Assembly (NCBI GenBank): GCA_038137215.1 | Contig: JAYQBG010000013.1 | Coordinates: forward strand, 1 to 64,000 | DNA length: 64,000 bases | Origin: JABJAG01 sp038137215 | Lineage (GTDB): Bacteria > Pseudomonadota > Alphaproteobacteria > UBA6615 | Direction: 5' to 3' | Translations under genes and position numbers: made by a program | In this document: piece after piece, positions 10,310-19,800 of the stretch | Position numbering within the stretch: the stretch's first letter is position 1 | Layout of the letters: every line of letters starts with the position of its first letter | The notes under the pieces: model-generated | What the model saw: only the letters and a program-made list of their open reading frames with translations | Database searches by the model: none | Told to the model about the DNA's origin: nothing

Positions 10310-11524
10310 ATGAGCGCAGAACCCAACAGCTACCAGACCGGTCCCGACGAATTCGGGCATTTCGGCATCTTCGGTGGACGCTATGTCGCCGAAACGCTGA
10401 TGCCCCTAATTCTCGAGGTCGAGAAGGCCTACGAGGCGGCGAAGGCCGATCCTTCGTTCCAGGCCGAACTCGACCATTTCCTGGCTCACTATGTCGGCCG
10501 CCCCAGTCCCCTGTATTTCGCGGAACGGCTGACCGAGCAGTTCGGCGGCGCCAAAATCTATTTCAAGCGCGACGAGCTGAACCATACCGGCGCTCACAAG
10601 ATCAACAACTGCATGGGCCAGATCCTGCTGGCGCGGCGGATGGGCAAGAAGCGCATCATCGCGGAAACCGGCGCGGGGCAGCATGGTGTGGCAACAGCCA
10701 CGGTCTGCGCCCGGTTCGGGCTGGAATGCGTCGTGTATATGGGCGCCACGGATATCGAGCGACAGGCGCCCAACGTGTTCCGCATGAAGCTGCTCGGTGC
10801 CAAGGTCGTACCGGTCACCAGCGGCACCGCGACCCTCAAGGATGCGATGAACGATGCCCTGCGCGACTGGGTCTCGAATGTCGAGGACACCTATTATCTG
10901 ATCGGCACCGTGGCCGGTCCGCACCCATATCCGGCCATGGTTCGCGACTTCCAGTCGGTGATCGGCCAGGAAACACGTGAACAGATGCAGGCTGCCGAAG
11001 GGCGCCTGCCGGATTCGCTGGTCGCCTGTATCGGCGGCGGCTCGAACGCCATGGGCCTGTTCTATCCCTTCCTCGACGACCCGGATGTGCGCATCATCGG
11101 CGTTGAAGCCGCGGGCTACGGAATCAAGAGCGGTGAACACGCCGCTTCCCTGAACGGCGGACAACCCGGCGTACTGCACGGCAACCGGACCTATCTGCTG
11201 CAGGATGACGACGGACAGATCCTCGACGCCCATTCGATTTCGGCCGGGCTGGACTATCCGGGTATCGGCCCCGAGCACGCCTGGCTCAACGACAGCGGCC
11301 GGGTCGAGTATGTCTCGGTCACCGATGCCGAAGCGCTCGAATCCTTCCAGCTCTGCTCGCGCCTCGAGGGTATTATTCCGGCACTCGAGCCCTCCCACGC
11401 GCTGGCCCATGTGGAGAAGATCGCACCGGACCTGCCTGCCGATCATCTGATGGTGACGAATATGTGCGGGCGCGGCGACAAGGATGTCTTCGCCGTCGCG
11501 GAAGCTCTGGGCGTCGAGCTATGA
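10310..11524 (+). CDS. trpB: Tryptophan synthase beta chain
   Basis: Condenses indole and serine using pyridoxal phosphate. The 404-residue protein has the PLP lysine Lys-97 in HTGAHKINN, the substrate Glu in AETGAGQHG, and the phosphate-binding CIGGGSNAMGLF. Length and motifs are those of the canonical TrpB1 type. Its stop overlaps the trpA start (ATGA). Confidence 0.98.
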   Translation: MSAEPNSYQTGPDEFGHFGIFGGRYVAETLMPLILEVEKAYEAAKADPSFQAELDHFLAHYVGRPSPLYFAERLTEQFGGAKIYFKRDELNHTGAHKINNCMGQILLARRMGKKRIIAETGAGQHGVATATVCARFGLECVVYMGATDIERQAPNVFRMKLLGAKVVPVTSGTATLKDAMNDALRDWVSNVEDTYYLIGTVAGPHPYPAMVRDFQSVIGQETREQMQAAEGRLPDSLVACIGGGSNAMGLFYPFLDDPDVRIIGVEAAGYGIKSGEHAASLNGGQPGVLHGNRTYLLQDDDGQILDAHSISAGLDYPGIGPEHAWLNDSGRVEYVSVTDAEALESFQLCSRLEGIIPALEPSHALAHVEKIAPDLPADHLMVTNMCGRGDKDVFAVAEALGVEL

Positions 11525-12375
11525 ACCGGGGCACCACCAGCGGTCGTATCGAGGCGCGCTTCGCCGCACTGCGCGAAGAGGGCCGGGCCGGACTTGTGAC
11601 CTATGTCATGGCCGCCGACCCGGATTACGGAACGAGCCTGGAAATCCTGAAAGGGCTGCCCGAAGCTGGTGCGGATATCATCGAACTCGGCGTGATGTAT
11701 TCCGACCCCATGGCCGACGGCCCCGCGATTCAAGCAGCAGGAATCCGGGCCAAGGCAGCGGGTGCGCGGGTGACCAAAACCCTCGACATGGTGCGCAGCT
11801 TTCGCGGCGCTGACGACACCACACCGATTATCCTGATGGGCTACTACAACCCGATCTATATCTACGGTGTCGAAAAATTCCTGAGCAACGCACGCGCGGC
11901 CGGCGTGGACGGCCTGATCGTGGTGGATTTGCCGCCCGAGGAAGATTCCGAACTTTGCCTTCCGGCGCTGGAAGCGGGAATGCACTTCATTCGTCTCGCC
12001 ACGCCGACCACCGATGACGCGCGCCTGCCGGCGGTTCTCGCCAACACCTCGGGCTTTGTCTATTACGTGTCGGTCGCCGGGATCACCGGCACCAAATCGG
12101 CTGCGACGGACACCACCCATGCCGCCGTGTCACGCCTGAAACGCCATACCGATCTGCCGGTCGCTGTCGGGTTCGGGATCAAGACCCCGGAACAGGCGGG
12201 CGAGGTTGCGCAAGTCGCCGATGCGGCCGTGGTCGGATCCGCCATCGTGCAAACCATCGCCGATAATCTCGACGCCGACGGCAAGGCCGGTCCCGGTCTT
12301 GTCGAGGCTGTCCTGAATTTTACCCGCGACCTGGCAGGCGGTGTCCGGAATGCGTCCCGTCAGGCGGCCGAATAG
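11521..12375 (+). CDS. trpA: Tryptophan synthase alpha chain
   Basis: Cleaves indole-3-glycerol phosphate and channels indole to TrpB. The ATG at 11521 overlaps the trpB stop by four bases and gives 284 residues, with catalytic Glu-55 (IIELG) and Asp-66 (SDPMADGP) at the spacing seen in the family. A longer upstream frame inside trpB was rejected. Confidence 0.97.
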   Translation: MNRGTTSGRIEARFAALREEGRAGLVTYVMAADPDYGTSLEILKGLPEAGADIIELGVMYSDPMADGPAIQAAGIRAKAAGARVTKTLDMVRSFRGADDTTPIILMGYYNPIYIYGVEKFLSNARAAGVDGLIVVDLPPEEDSELCLPALEAGMHFIRLATPTTDDARLPAVLANTSGFVYYVSVAGITGTKSAATDTTHAAVSRLKRHTDLPVAVGFGIKTPEQAGEVAQVADAAVVGSAIVQTIADNLDADGKAGPGLVEAVLNFTRDLAGGVRNASRQAAE

Positions 12376-12393
12376 CGTGCGCACGGGATCCAT

Positions 12394-13317
12394 ATGAGCT
12401 GGCTCAGCGAATTCGTCCGTCCCAAAATCCGCGCATTGGTCGGTGGCAATGATATCCCCGACAACCTCTGGCACAAATGCCCCTCCTGCGAACAGATGCT
12501 GTTCTACCGTGAACTGGAAGAGCACCTGCATGTCTGCCACGCCTGCGGTCATCATCTGCGGGTCAGTGCCAAGCAGCGTCTTGAGGTGCTGTTCGACGAC
12601 GGGGCCTTTACCCAGGTCGATCTGCCCGCCGTCACGCCCGACCCGCTGAAGTTCCGTGACAGCCGCCGCTACACCGACCGCCTGAAGGATGCCCAGTCCA
12701 AATCAGGTGCGCGCGAAGCCATCCTTGTCGGCCACGGGACCATCGGCGGCCAGGCCGCCGTGGTGGCGGCGTTCGATTTCTCATTCATGGGTGGCTCCAT
12801 GGGGCAGGCGGTTGGCGCCGGACTGCTGACGGCCGCGGATACGGCGCTGGCACGGAACGCGGCCCTGATCGTGGTTCCGGCTTCCGGCGGCGCACGCATG
12901 CAGGAAGGCATGCTGAGCCTTGTGCAGATGCCGCGCACGGTGATTGCCGTGGACCGCGTTCGAGAAGCCGGCCTGCCTTATATTGTTCTTCTGACCGACC
13001 CCACCACGGGCGGTGTGTCGGCCTCCTTCGCCATGCTGGGGGACATCCAGATCGCCGAACCGGGGGCCACCATCGGCTTCGCCGGCAAGCGGGTGATCCA
13101 GGACACCGTTCGCGAGGAACTGCCGGACGGGTTCCAGACCGCGGAATATCTGCGCGACCACGGGATGGTGGATATGGTTGTGAACCGCGACAAACTGGCC
13201 GCCACCATCGCGCAGTTGCTCTCTCTGTTGCGCAAGGACGGCATGCCGGACCCCGCCGCACCGATTGCGATACCGGCCCCACACGAACCGGACCGTCCTG
13301 CCCGCGATGCCGAGTAA
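12394..13317 (+). CDS. accD: Acetyl-CoA carboxylase carboxyltransferase subunit beta
   Basis: Part of the complex making malonyl-CoA for fatty acid synthesis. The 307-residue protein has the N-terminal zinc finger with Cys-29, Cys-32, Cys-48 and Cys-51 (KCPSC and CHACG). The crotonase-fold core includes ASGGARMQEG and TDPTTGGVSASFA. The trpA-accD-folC order is the usual alphaproteobacterial one. The end overlaps folC by 11 bases. Confidence 0.97.
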   Translation: MSWLSEFVRPKIRALVGGNDIPDNLWHKCPSCEQMLFYRELEEHLHVCHACGHHLRVSAKQRLEVLFDDGAFTQVDLPAVTPDPLKFRDSRRYTDRLKDAQSKSGAREAILVGHGTIGGQAAVVAAFDFSFMGGSMGQAVGAGLLTAADTALARNAALIVVPASGGARMQEGMLSLVQMPRTVIAVDRVREAGLPYIVLLTDPTTGGVSASFAMLGDIQIAEPGATIGFAGKRVIQDTVREELPDGFQTAEYLRDHGMVDMVVNRDKLAATIAQLLSLLRKDGMPDPAAPIAIPAPHEPDRPARDAE

Positions 13318-14659
13318 AGACGGGCCCGCCGCCGCCCGGGCCATCGACGACATTCTCGCGCGTTTCGTAAGGTACCATCCGGACCGGATCGACCTGTCGC
13401 TCGACCGCATGTACCGCCTGCTCGCCGATCTTGACGACCCCCACCAGAAGCTGCCGCCAGTCATTCATGTGGCGGGCACGAACGGCAAGGGCTCGACCGT
13501 TGCGTTTCTGCGGGCCGCGCTGGAGGCCTCGGGCCAGGTGGTCAGCGCCTATACCTCACCGCACCTGATCCGCTTTGCCGAGCGCTACCGGATTGCCGGT
13601 GGGATCCCTGATGATGCGACGCTCCTGGCCCTGTTCGAAGAGATCGAGGACCGTAACGCGGGCAAACCCATCACCGAGTTCGAGATCACGACGGCGGCAG
13701 CCTTCCTGGCCTTTTCCCGCGCATCCGCGGATGTCGTCCTTCTGGAGGTCGGCCTGGGCGGCCGCTTCGATGCGACGAACGTGGTGGAACGGCCCCTCAC
13801 CACGATCATCACGCGGATCGCGATGGACCATATCGACTTTCTGGGCGACACGATCCCGGAAATCGCCCGAGAGAAAGCCGGTATCCAGAAACCCGGTGTA
13901 CCGTCGATCATCGGCCCGCAACCCGACGCGGCGCTGGCGGTGATCTCGGCCCATGGCGAAGCGATTGGTGCGCCGCTCTATTGCGTGGGAAGGGAGTGGT
14001 CGGGTGAGGCCGACCCGGAAACCGGCGGATTTACCTATCGGCGTGGCCCGACAGAGTGGTCCATGCCCGAACCGGGCCTACCCGGGCAGCATCAGATCGA
14101 CAACGCCGCCACGGCAACGGCTTGCCTGGATATCTGCAACCTGCCCGGCCTGACCCAGACAAACATCGCGGAAGGCCTTGCGCATATCGACTGGCCCGGC
14201 CGTCTGCAGAAGCTGGCGCCCGGCGCCCTCACCGCGATTCTTCCCGAAGACTGGGACATCTGGATCGATGCGGGTCACAACCCGTCGGGCGCGCAGGCGG
14301 CCGCGCAGATGTTTCGAACCCGCGATGCAGCCGACGGACGGCCCCTGCATCTGATCCTGGCCATGGCGCGCGACAAGGATGTTCCGGGCTTTCTGGCACC
14401 CTTCCGGGAGGTGGCGACCAGCGTGACGGCGATCCCCGTCCCCGGGGAGCCACGAATTCACGATCCAGCAGATCTCGCCGCCTTCTTCGCACCGGCCGGC
14501 CTGACCGGAACGGCGGCGGTTTCTCTGAAATCGGCGCTCACAACACTGGCGTGCCAACCTGCCCCGGGGCGTATCCTGATCACCGGCTCGCACCTGGCCG
14601 CAGGTGCCGCATTGTCCGCCAACGGGTTGGACCGGACAGGGTCGCCCGCATTATCCTAG
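13307..14659 (+). CDS. folC: Bifunctional dihydrofolate synthase/folylpolyglutamate synthase
   Basis: Adds glutamate to dihydropteroate and then to tetrahydrofolate. The 450-residue protein has the ATP loop AGTNGKGST at about residues 56-64. It also has the Mur-ligase-type segments EVGLGGRFDATNVV and HIDFLGDTI, and the C-terminal domain start WIDAGHNPSGA. I chose the ATG at 13307, inside the end of accD, because the family alignment begins there. Confidence 0.95.
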   Translation: MPSKDGPAAARAIDDILARFVRYHPDRIDLSLDRMYRLLADLDDPHQKLPPVIHVAGTNGKGSTVAFLRAALEASGQVVSAYTSPHLIRFAERYRIAGGIPDDATLLALFEEIEDRNAGKPITEFEITTAAAFLAFSRASADVVLLEVGLGGRFDATNVVERPLTTIITRIAMDHIDFLGDTIPEIAREKAGIQKPGVPSIIGPQPDAALAVISAHGEAIGAPLYCVGREWSGEADPETGGFTYRRGPTEWSMPEPGLPGQHQIDNAATATACLDICNLPGLTQTNIAEGLAHIDWPGRLQKLAPGALTAILPEDWDIWIDAGHNPSGAQAAAQMFRTRDAADGRPLHLILAMARDKDVPGFLAPFREVATSVTAIPVPGEPRIHDPADLAAFFAPAGLTGTAAVSLKSALTTLACQPAPGRILITGSHLAAGAALSANGLDRTGSPALS

Positions 14660-14711
14660 AGCGACTGCTCACGAGACCGATCCGGCGCGGATCGGGAAAG
14701 GCAATGTGAAG

Positions 14712-15782
14712 ATGGCCACGCCGGTGCTTGAAGACCTGCTGGAACGCGGTGACCGCGTCCCCAATTTTTTCCTGCCCGACCAGCGCGACGTGGTGATCAA
14801 CCTCGCCGACAAGGCACGCGGCGGGCCCCTCTTCGTGTTGCTGTTCCCGACCCAGAAGGATCCGGGCGCCATGGCCGAGTTCCAGGCGATGGTTGAAGCA
14901 GCGCCGGCCATGCTGGATGCCGGCGCCCATCTCTTCGCCATCTGCGCCGATCCGATCCCGCTGGTTCAGAAACTGGCCGAAGCCCACAGACCGGATTTCT
15001 TTGTGCTGTCCGATACAGACAAGAAAACGGCCAGCCGCTTCGGGGCGCGGGGCAAACTGATCGGGTTCGTATGTGACGGGAATCAACGGGTCATGTCTGT
15101 CCTCAAACCCGGCGACACGCCCATTGCGAGACGGGCCGCTGACGAAATCGCATCGATGGAGAAGGCCACCCCGACCCCGGCGGCCCTGCATCCCCCCATT
15201 CTCGTCCTACCGGATGTCTTCTCACCGGATTTCTGCAAATGGCTGATCGAACAGTTCGAAACCCGTGGCAATGAGCCGTCCGGCACATTGCGCATGAGCG
15301 AAGGCCAGATGGTGCACGACACCAGCGGCCAGAACAAACGCCGCCGGGATCATCACGTGGTGGACAAGGATTTGCTCGATGCCATCGGAAGCCGGATCGA
15401 ACGGCGTGTACTGCCGGAAATACAGCGCGCCTTTCACTGTCCGATCCGCTTTGTCGAAGAGTTCAAGATCGTGCGCTATGACGCGGATGTCGGCGGTTTT
15501 TTCAGGCCCCACCGGGACAACACCTCGGTCGGCACAGCCCATCGACGCTTTGCAATGACCCTGAACCTCAACACCGAGGATCACGAGGGCGGCGAGTTGC
15601 GCTTTCCCGAATACGGACAGGCGAGCTATCGCCCCCGCACCGGAGAAGCCGCGATCTTCTCGTGCAACCTGCTGCATGAAGCAACCGACGTCACCAAAGG
15701 CAAGCGCTATGTCCTGCTGTCCTTCATGTATAACGAGACCGGGCGCCAGATCATGGAAAAGATGCGCCAGGCCCGGGCCTGA
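14712..15782 (+). CDS. Redoxin-like / 2-oxoglutarate-Fe(II) oxygenase fusion protein
   Basis: The 356-residue protein has two parts. Residues 1-150 resemble a peroxiredoxin (VPNFFLPDQ, FVLLFPTQKDPG, FVLSDTDKKTASRFG). The position of the peroxidatic Cys is occupied by Gln or Lys (PTQKDPG), so thiol peroxidase activity is not expected. Residues 160-345 form a 2OG-Fe(II) oxygenase domain with iron ligands His-267, Asp-269 and His-322 and the 2OG-binding Arg-332 in KGKRYVLLSF. The target is unknown. Prolyl-hydroxylase-like enzymes are the nearest relatives by motif. A GTG start at 14706 is also possible. It follows folC by 52 bases and ends before a terminator. Confidence 0.85.
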   Translation: MATPVLEDLLERGDRVPNFFLPDQRDVVINLADKARGGPLFVLLFPTQKDPGAMAEFQAMVEAAPAMLDAGAHLFAICADPIPLVQKLAEAHRPDFFVLSDTDKKTASRFGARGKLIGFVCDGNQRVMSVLKPGDTPIARRAADEIASMEKATPTPAALHPPILVLPDVFSPDFCKWLIEQFETRGNEPSGTLRMSEGQMVHDTSGQNKRRRDHHVVDKDLLDAIGSRIERRVLPEIQRAFHCPIRFVEEFKIVRYDADVGGFFRPHRDNTSVGTAHRRFAMTLNLNTEDHEGGELRFPEYGQASYRPRTGEAAIFSCNLLHEATDVTKGKRYVLLSFMYNETGRQIMEKMRQARA

Positions 15783-15810
15783 CGGGATTGGCCGCCGTTA
15801 CAGGCCTCAA

Positions 15811-15836
15811 AAAACCCCGCCGGTTGGCGGGGTTTT
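15811..15836. terminator. Bidirectional Rho-independent terminator
   Basis: An 11-bp stem AAAACCCCGCC/GGCGGGGTTTT encloses a GGTT loop. The A run on one side and T run on the other serve both the dioxygenase fusion gene (+) and convergent trxA (-). Confidence 0.9.
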
Positions 15837-15858
15837 CGTTTTCGGGTGAACCCGTTTC

Positions 15859-16179
15859 CTAGAGAACGGAATCGACCCAGTCATAGATCTGGCTCTTCGG
15901 CAGGCTTCCGACCTTCATGGAGGCCACCTGACCGTCCTTGAACAGCAACAGCGTCGGGATACCACGGACACCGTATTTGGACGGGGTCATGGGATTGTCG
16001 TCGATGTTGAGCTTGGCAACCACGATATCGCCATCCTTATCGTCGGACAGCTCCTCGAGCGTCGGTCCGATCTGCTTGCAGGGGCCACACCATTCCGCCC
16101 AGAAATCGACGAGCACGGGCTTGTCGGACTGCAGAACGTCGGTTTCAAAGGAATCGTCGGTAATCGCTTTGGACGGCAT
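15859..16179 (-). CDS. trxA: Thioredoxin
   Basis: Cytosolic dithiol reductant. The 106-residue protein has the WCGPC active site (Cys-31, Cys-34), the cis-proline in RGIPTLLLF, and normal length. The start MPSKAITDDSF at 16179 follows an AGAGG ribosome-binding site. An upstream in-frame extension was rejected. It sits downstream of addA as in other alphaproteobacteria. Confidence 0.97.
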   Translation of the reverse strand: MPSKAITDDSFETDVLQSDKPVLVDFWAEWCGPCKQIGPTLEELSDDKDGDIVVAKLNIDDNPMTPSKYGVRGIPTLLLFKDGQVASMKVGSLPKSQIYDWVDSVL

Positions 16180-16305
16180 GTTCAGCCTCTTTTCGTTGCT
16201 TGGTTCGGGTGCGGTGACCCGCACGCATGTCTTGTTCCCGACCGAACCTAGGTTTGCATTCCGGTCACGTCAAGAATACCCCCACGATCAGGACCTATGC
16301 GTGTG

Positions 16306-19300
16306 TCACACCTGCGTGTGAAGGCCGGGAAGATGAGTGTCCAGCAGCGAATCGGGCAACGCCATCAGCCGGGGCGCATCGGTCCAGAGCAGAAAGGCGC
16401 GCACCGCGTGATCCGGCCAGGCATCGCGAATCACGTGGCGATAGGTCGCCATCTGCCGCAGATAGACCGGGGTGACATCCTCGGCACGGTCGGGGGGCGG
16501 GCGGTTCGACTTGTAGTCAACGATCGAGACCACACCGTCAGCGATCACCAGCCGGTCAATCTGTCCCGAGATCACATGTACCGTACCGTCCGGTCGCGCC
16601 ATCGTTCCCGTGATGGCAACCTCGGCAACGCTGTCTTCCCGGAACAGATGCGCAAACTCGTCTGACTCAACCACGCCAAGCACCTCCTCCAGAATTTCCT
16701 GCTGGCGCCGGGCATCGAACCCGAAAACTGGGCGCGCCAGGTATCGCGTGGCCGCCCCGGCGCGTTGCTCCGGGGCAAGACCGGGCAGCCACTGCAACAA
16801 TCGGTGCAGTGCATTGCCGCGGGCGAACCGCGCTCCGTCATCGACCCGGTCGATGGGCGCGCGGACCGGCGGGGCATCACCGGGATCGGAGGGTGCCAGC
16901 GGGCGGGGCGGGCTCGGCTCATCGGGGGCGGGGCTGCCTATCCAGTCCGGCAGGCCCCCGGGGTCGGGTGCAGGCAGCGCGTCCGACCCGGTCACCGGGC
17001 CGCGCTGCTCGGCCTCCAGCCGCAACACCACGGGCTCGGCAATACCGGCAGGCCTCGGGAAGGCCGCCTCAACCGGTTGCGCAATCTTGTCCATCGCCTC
17101 ATGCGCCAGCTGGTACCAGGAGCCCTCGCCAGGTGCGTTCCAGCCGCAGATATACAGCCGTTCCTCCGCGCGGGTCATCGCCACATAGAGCAGCCGGCGA
17201 TACTCCTCATCGAGGCGCTCGCGCACCAGTTTACGCAGAGATTCGGTGGTTTCGTCGGCATCTTCGACCCGCGGCAACCAGACAAAAAAAGGACTGTCTC
17301 TGTTCTTGTGCCAGAGAATGGTGGGCATGCTACGCGGGCGCCGGGTGGTGTCAGGCAGGAATACAATGGGTGATTCCAGCCCCTTGGCACCATGAACCGT
17401 CATCACCCGGACCGCACCGCCGGTCTGATCGAGGTCGCGCTTGACCTCTGCCTGTCCGGCCGAGACCCAGTGCAGAAATGTCTGCAACGAAGGCGCATGG
17501 GATTGTTCAAAGGACAGGGCGAGGGACAGAAACTCGTCCAGTGCATCGGCTGAATCCGGCCCGAGCCGGGAGAAGATACGCGCGCGGCCGCCGCGCGAAA
17601 GAATGCCTGCAAACAGTTCGTAGGGCCGCTCGATATCCACCCGGTTCAGCAGATCGGTGAGATAGTCCGCGGCCCTGCCAAATGCCTCGCATTCGGCCCG
17701 GCGCGCGAGGAGCGTCTGCCACAGAGACCGTTCGCCCCGGTCATAGGCCAGCGCAAACAACGTCTCCTCGTCAAACCCGAGCAGCGGGCTTTTCAGGATC
17801 GTCGCGAGAGTTAGATCATCATCGGGCAGGAGCAGAAACTCGCCCAGGGCGAGCAGGTCCATGACCGCGATCTGCTCGGTCAGCACCATCCGGTCCACGC
17901 CCGCCACCGCAACCTGGCGCGCTTTCAGGGCCCGCACCAGCGCTTCCACGAATGCGCCCCGCTGGCGCACCAGGATCAGGATGTCGTCTTCGCGTATCGG
18001 CCGGCCCTTACTCACCAGCAGCTCTCCGCGCTCCAGCCAGTCTGCAATCTGCCCTGCGATGAGCTCGGCCAGGGTCTCCATCGCGCCCGGAACAGAGATC
18101 GGCTCCACCGGCGGTTTCCACGGCTCCGGCTCTGCGGCCTTCTCCGTCACAATGGCCGGCCAAATCTCGACAAGCCCGGCATCGTCCTCACGCAGCGGCG
18201 TGTGCTGCAGGTCGGTGCCCTCACCCACCACGCCTGCGCGGGCGTGGTCGGGCTCGAAGACCTTGTCCACCGCCTGCAGCACCGGACGGGCAGACCGGAA
18301 CGAGAAGTTCAGCTCCACATCCGACCAGTTGCGTCGGGAGAAATCGGCCTTTTCCTTAAGATAAGCGCGCATCTCCTCGAACCGGCGGGGCTCGGCACCC
18401 TGGAAACTGTAGATGGACTGTTTGACATCGCCCACGGCAAAGACGCTGCGCGCGGGTAAGCCGAGGCTCTCGGTGGCTTCGTCACGGGCGCTCAGACCGG
18501 CGAAGAATTCATCGACCAGCGCCCCGACCACATCCCATTGCTCGGGATTGGTGTCCTGCGCCTCGTCGATCAGAACGTGATCGATGCCGCCATCGAGTTT
18601 GAACAGGACCCAGGCCGCGCCCCCGTCACCACGCAGCAAGTTCCGCGTTTTCGAGATCAGATCATCATAGTCGAGCCGCCCCCGGGCGGCCTTGCGCGCT
18701 TCATAACACCCAATCAGCGTGGCGGCGACTTGCATCAATGCCGTGTTGGCCGCCAGCAGACCGGCCTTGCGCAGTTTGTCACGCACCGCGAGCAGTCGCT
18801 CGGCTTCCTCGGTCAGGATATCGAACGCCTCCGGCATATCCTTCAGCACCGGCTTGGTCACAAGCCGCTTGCGGACCGTCCCCGTGCTGGCGGCGATATA
18901 GATATCGGCATAACTCTCGAAAGCGACGGCGCGCCCCGCAGGATCATCAGCGAGCCATACTCCGATAGCAGTTGCCCGCTCCTGATCGCTCTTGGAGCCG
19001 CCCGCCAAGGCCCCGACAACGCGTCGCAAGGCATCCGCATCAAAGGATGCATCCGAACAGGCCGTATGCAGGACGTCCGCTTCATCCAGATCCGGTGCAA
19101 CCCCCAGAAACAGTGCCAAGCGGTCCGCGGCGGCCTGCACGCTGCCCGCATCGTGCAGCAATTCGGCGAACTGTCCGCGTGCCCGGGCGACATCGCCGAG
19201 CAGTTCGGGAAACCGCATTTCGTGAATGCGGGCGGTCACCGCCGCCATGGCCCTGTGGAGCGGTGAGGCTTCGTCGCTCGCCGCGGCCAGAAGGTCAGCC

Positions 19301-19800
19301 TTCGCACCCTCGAGAGCCTCCTCGGCATCACGGTCTTCCATCACCTGGAAATGCGGCACTACGCCGGCTTCCAGCGGAAAGCGCCGCAGCACCGACTGGC
19401 AGAAGGAATGGATCGTCATGATCTTCATACCGCCGGGTGCTTCGAGGACCCGCGCAAACAGACATCGCGCCTGAATCATTGCCTCGGGCGACGGGGCGAC
19501 ACCGAACAGATCCTCCAGATAGCCATGCAGGACGTCGTCCTCCGCCACCGTCCAGGCACCCAACTCGCAGTTGATGCGGCGCGACATCTCCGCCGCAGCC
19601 GCCTTAGTGAAGGTCAGGCAGAGGATTCGTTCGATGCGCACCCCGGCCATCAGCAGGCGCAACACACGATCGCGCAGCACCCGGGTCTTGCCGGCACCCG
19701 CAGAGGCCGACACCCAGGCGTTCGCCTGTGCATCCGCCCCCGTCCGCTGGCGGTCCACGACACGGGCCAGCTGAACCGGATCGAAGTTGGCCTGGCTCAT
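16306..19800 (-). CDS. addA: AddA, double-strand-break repair helicase-nuclease
   Basis: UvrD-like helicase and nuclease of the AddAB complex that resects DNA ends for RecA. The 1164-residue protein has Walker A SASAGAGKTRV (residues 31-41), Walker B VLIDEAQDTNPEQW, motif IV FRSARPVLQAVD, motif V VMTVHGAKGLE and motif VI YVAMTRAEERLY. The C-terminal RecB-type nuclease motif is IVDYKSNRPP. The start overlaps the addB stop by four bases (ATGA). Confidence 0.96.
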   Translation of the reverse strand: MSQANFDPVQLARVVDRQRTGADAQANAWVSASAGAGKTRVLRDRVLRLLMAGVRIERILCLTFTKAAAAEMSRRINCELGAWTVAEDDVLHGYLEDLFGVAPSPEAMIQARCLFARVLEAPGGMKIMTIHSFCQSVLRRFPLEAGVVPHFQVMEDRDAEEALEGAKADLLAAASDEASPLHRAMAAVTARIHEMRFPELLGDVARARGQFAELLHDAGSVQAAADRLALFLGVAPDLDEADVLHTACSDASFDADALRRVVGALAGGSKSDQERATAIGVWLADDPAGRAVAFESYADIYIAASTGTVRKRLVTKPVLKDMPEAFDILTEEAERLLAVRDKLRKAGLLAANTALMQVAATLIGCYEARKAARGRLDYDDLISKTRNLLRGDGGAAWVLFKLDGGIDHVLIDEAQDTNPEQWDVVGALVDEFFAGLSARDEATESLGLPARSVFAVGDVKQSIYSFQGAEPRRFEEMRAYLKEKADFSRRNWSDVELNFSFRSARPVLQAVDKVFEPDHARAGVVGEGTDLQHTPLREDDAGLVEIWPAIVTEKAAEPEPWKPPVEPISVPGAMETLAELIAGQIADWLERGELLVSKGRPIREDDILILVRQRGAFVEALVRALKARQVAVAGVDRMVLTEQIAVMDLLALGEFLLLPDDDLTLATILKSPLLGFDEETLFALAYDRGERSLWQTLLARRAECEAFGRAADYLTDLLNRVDIERPYELFAGILSRGGRARIFSRLGPDSADALDEFLSLALSFEQSHAPSLQTFLHWVSAGQAEVKRDLDQTGGAVRVMTVHGAKGLESPIVFLPDTTRRPRSMPTILWHKNRDSPFFVWLPRVEDADETTESLRKLVRERLDEEYRRLLYVAMTRAEERLYICGWNAPGEGSWYQLAHEAMDKIAQPVEAAFPRPAGIAEPVVLRLEAEQRGPVTGSDALPAPDPGGLPDWIGSPAPDEPSPPRPLAPSDPGDAPPVRAPIDRVDDGARFARGNALHRLLQWLPGLAPEQRAGAATRYLARPVFGFDARRQQEILEEVLGVVESDEFAHLFREDSVAEVAITGTMARPDGTVHVISGQIDRLVIADGVVSIVDYKSNRPPPDRAEDVTPVYLRQMATYRHVIRDAWPDHAVRAFLLWTDAPRLMALPDSLLDTHLPGLHTQV

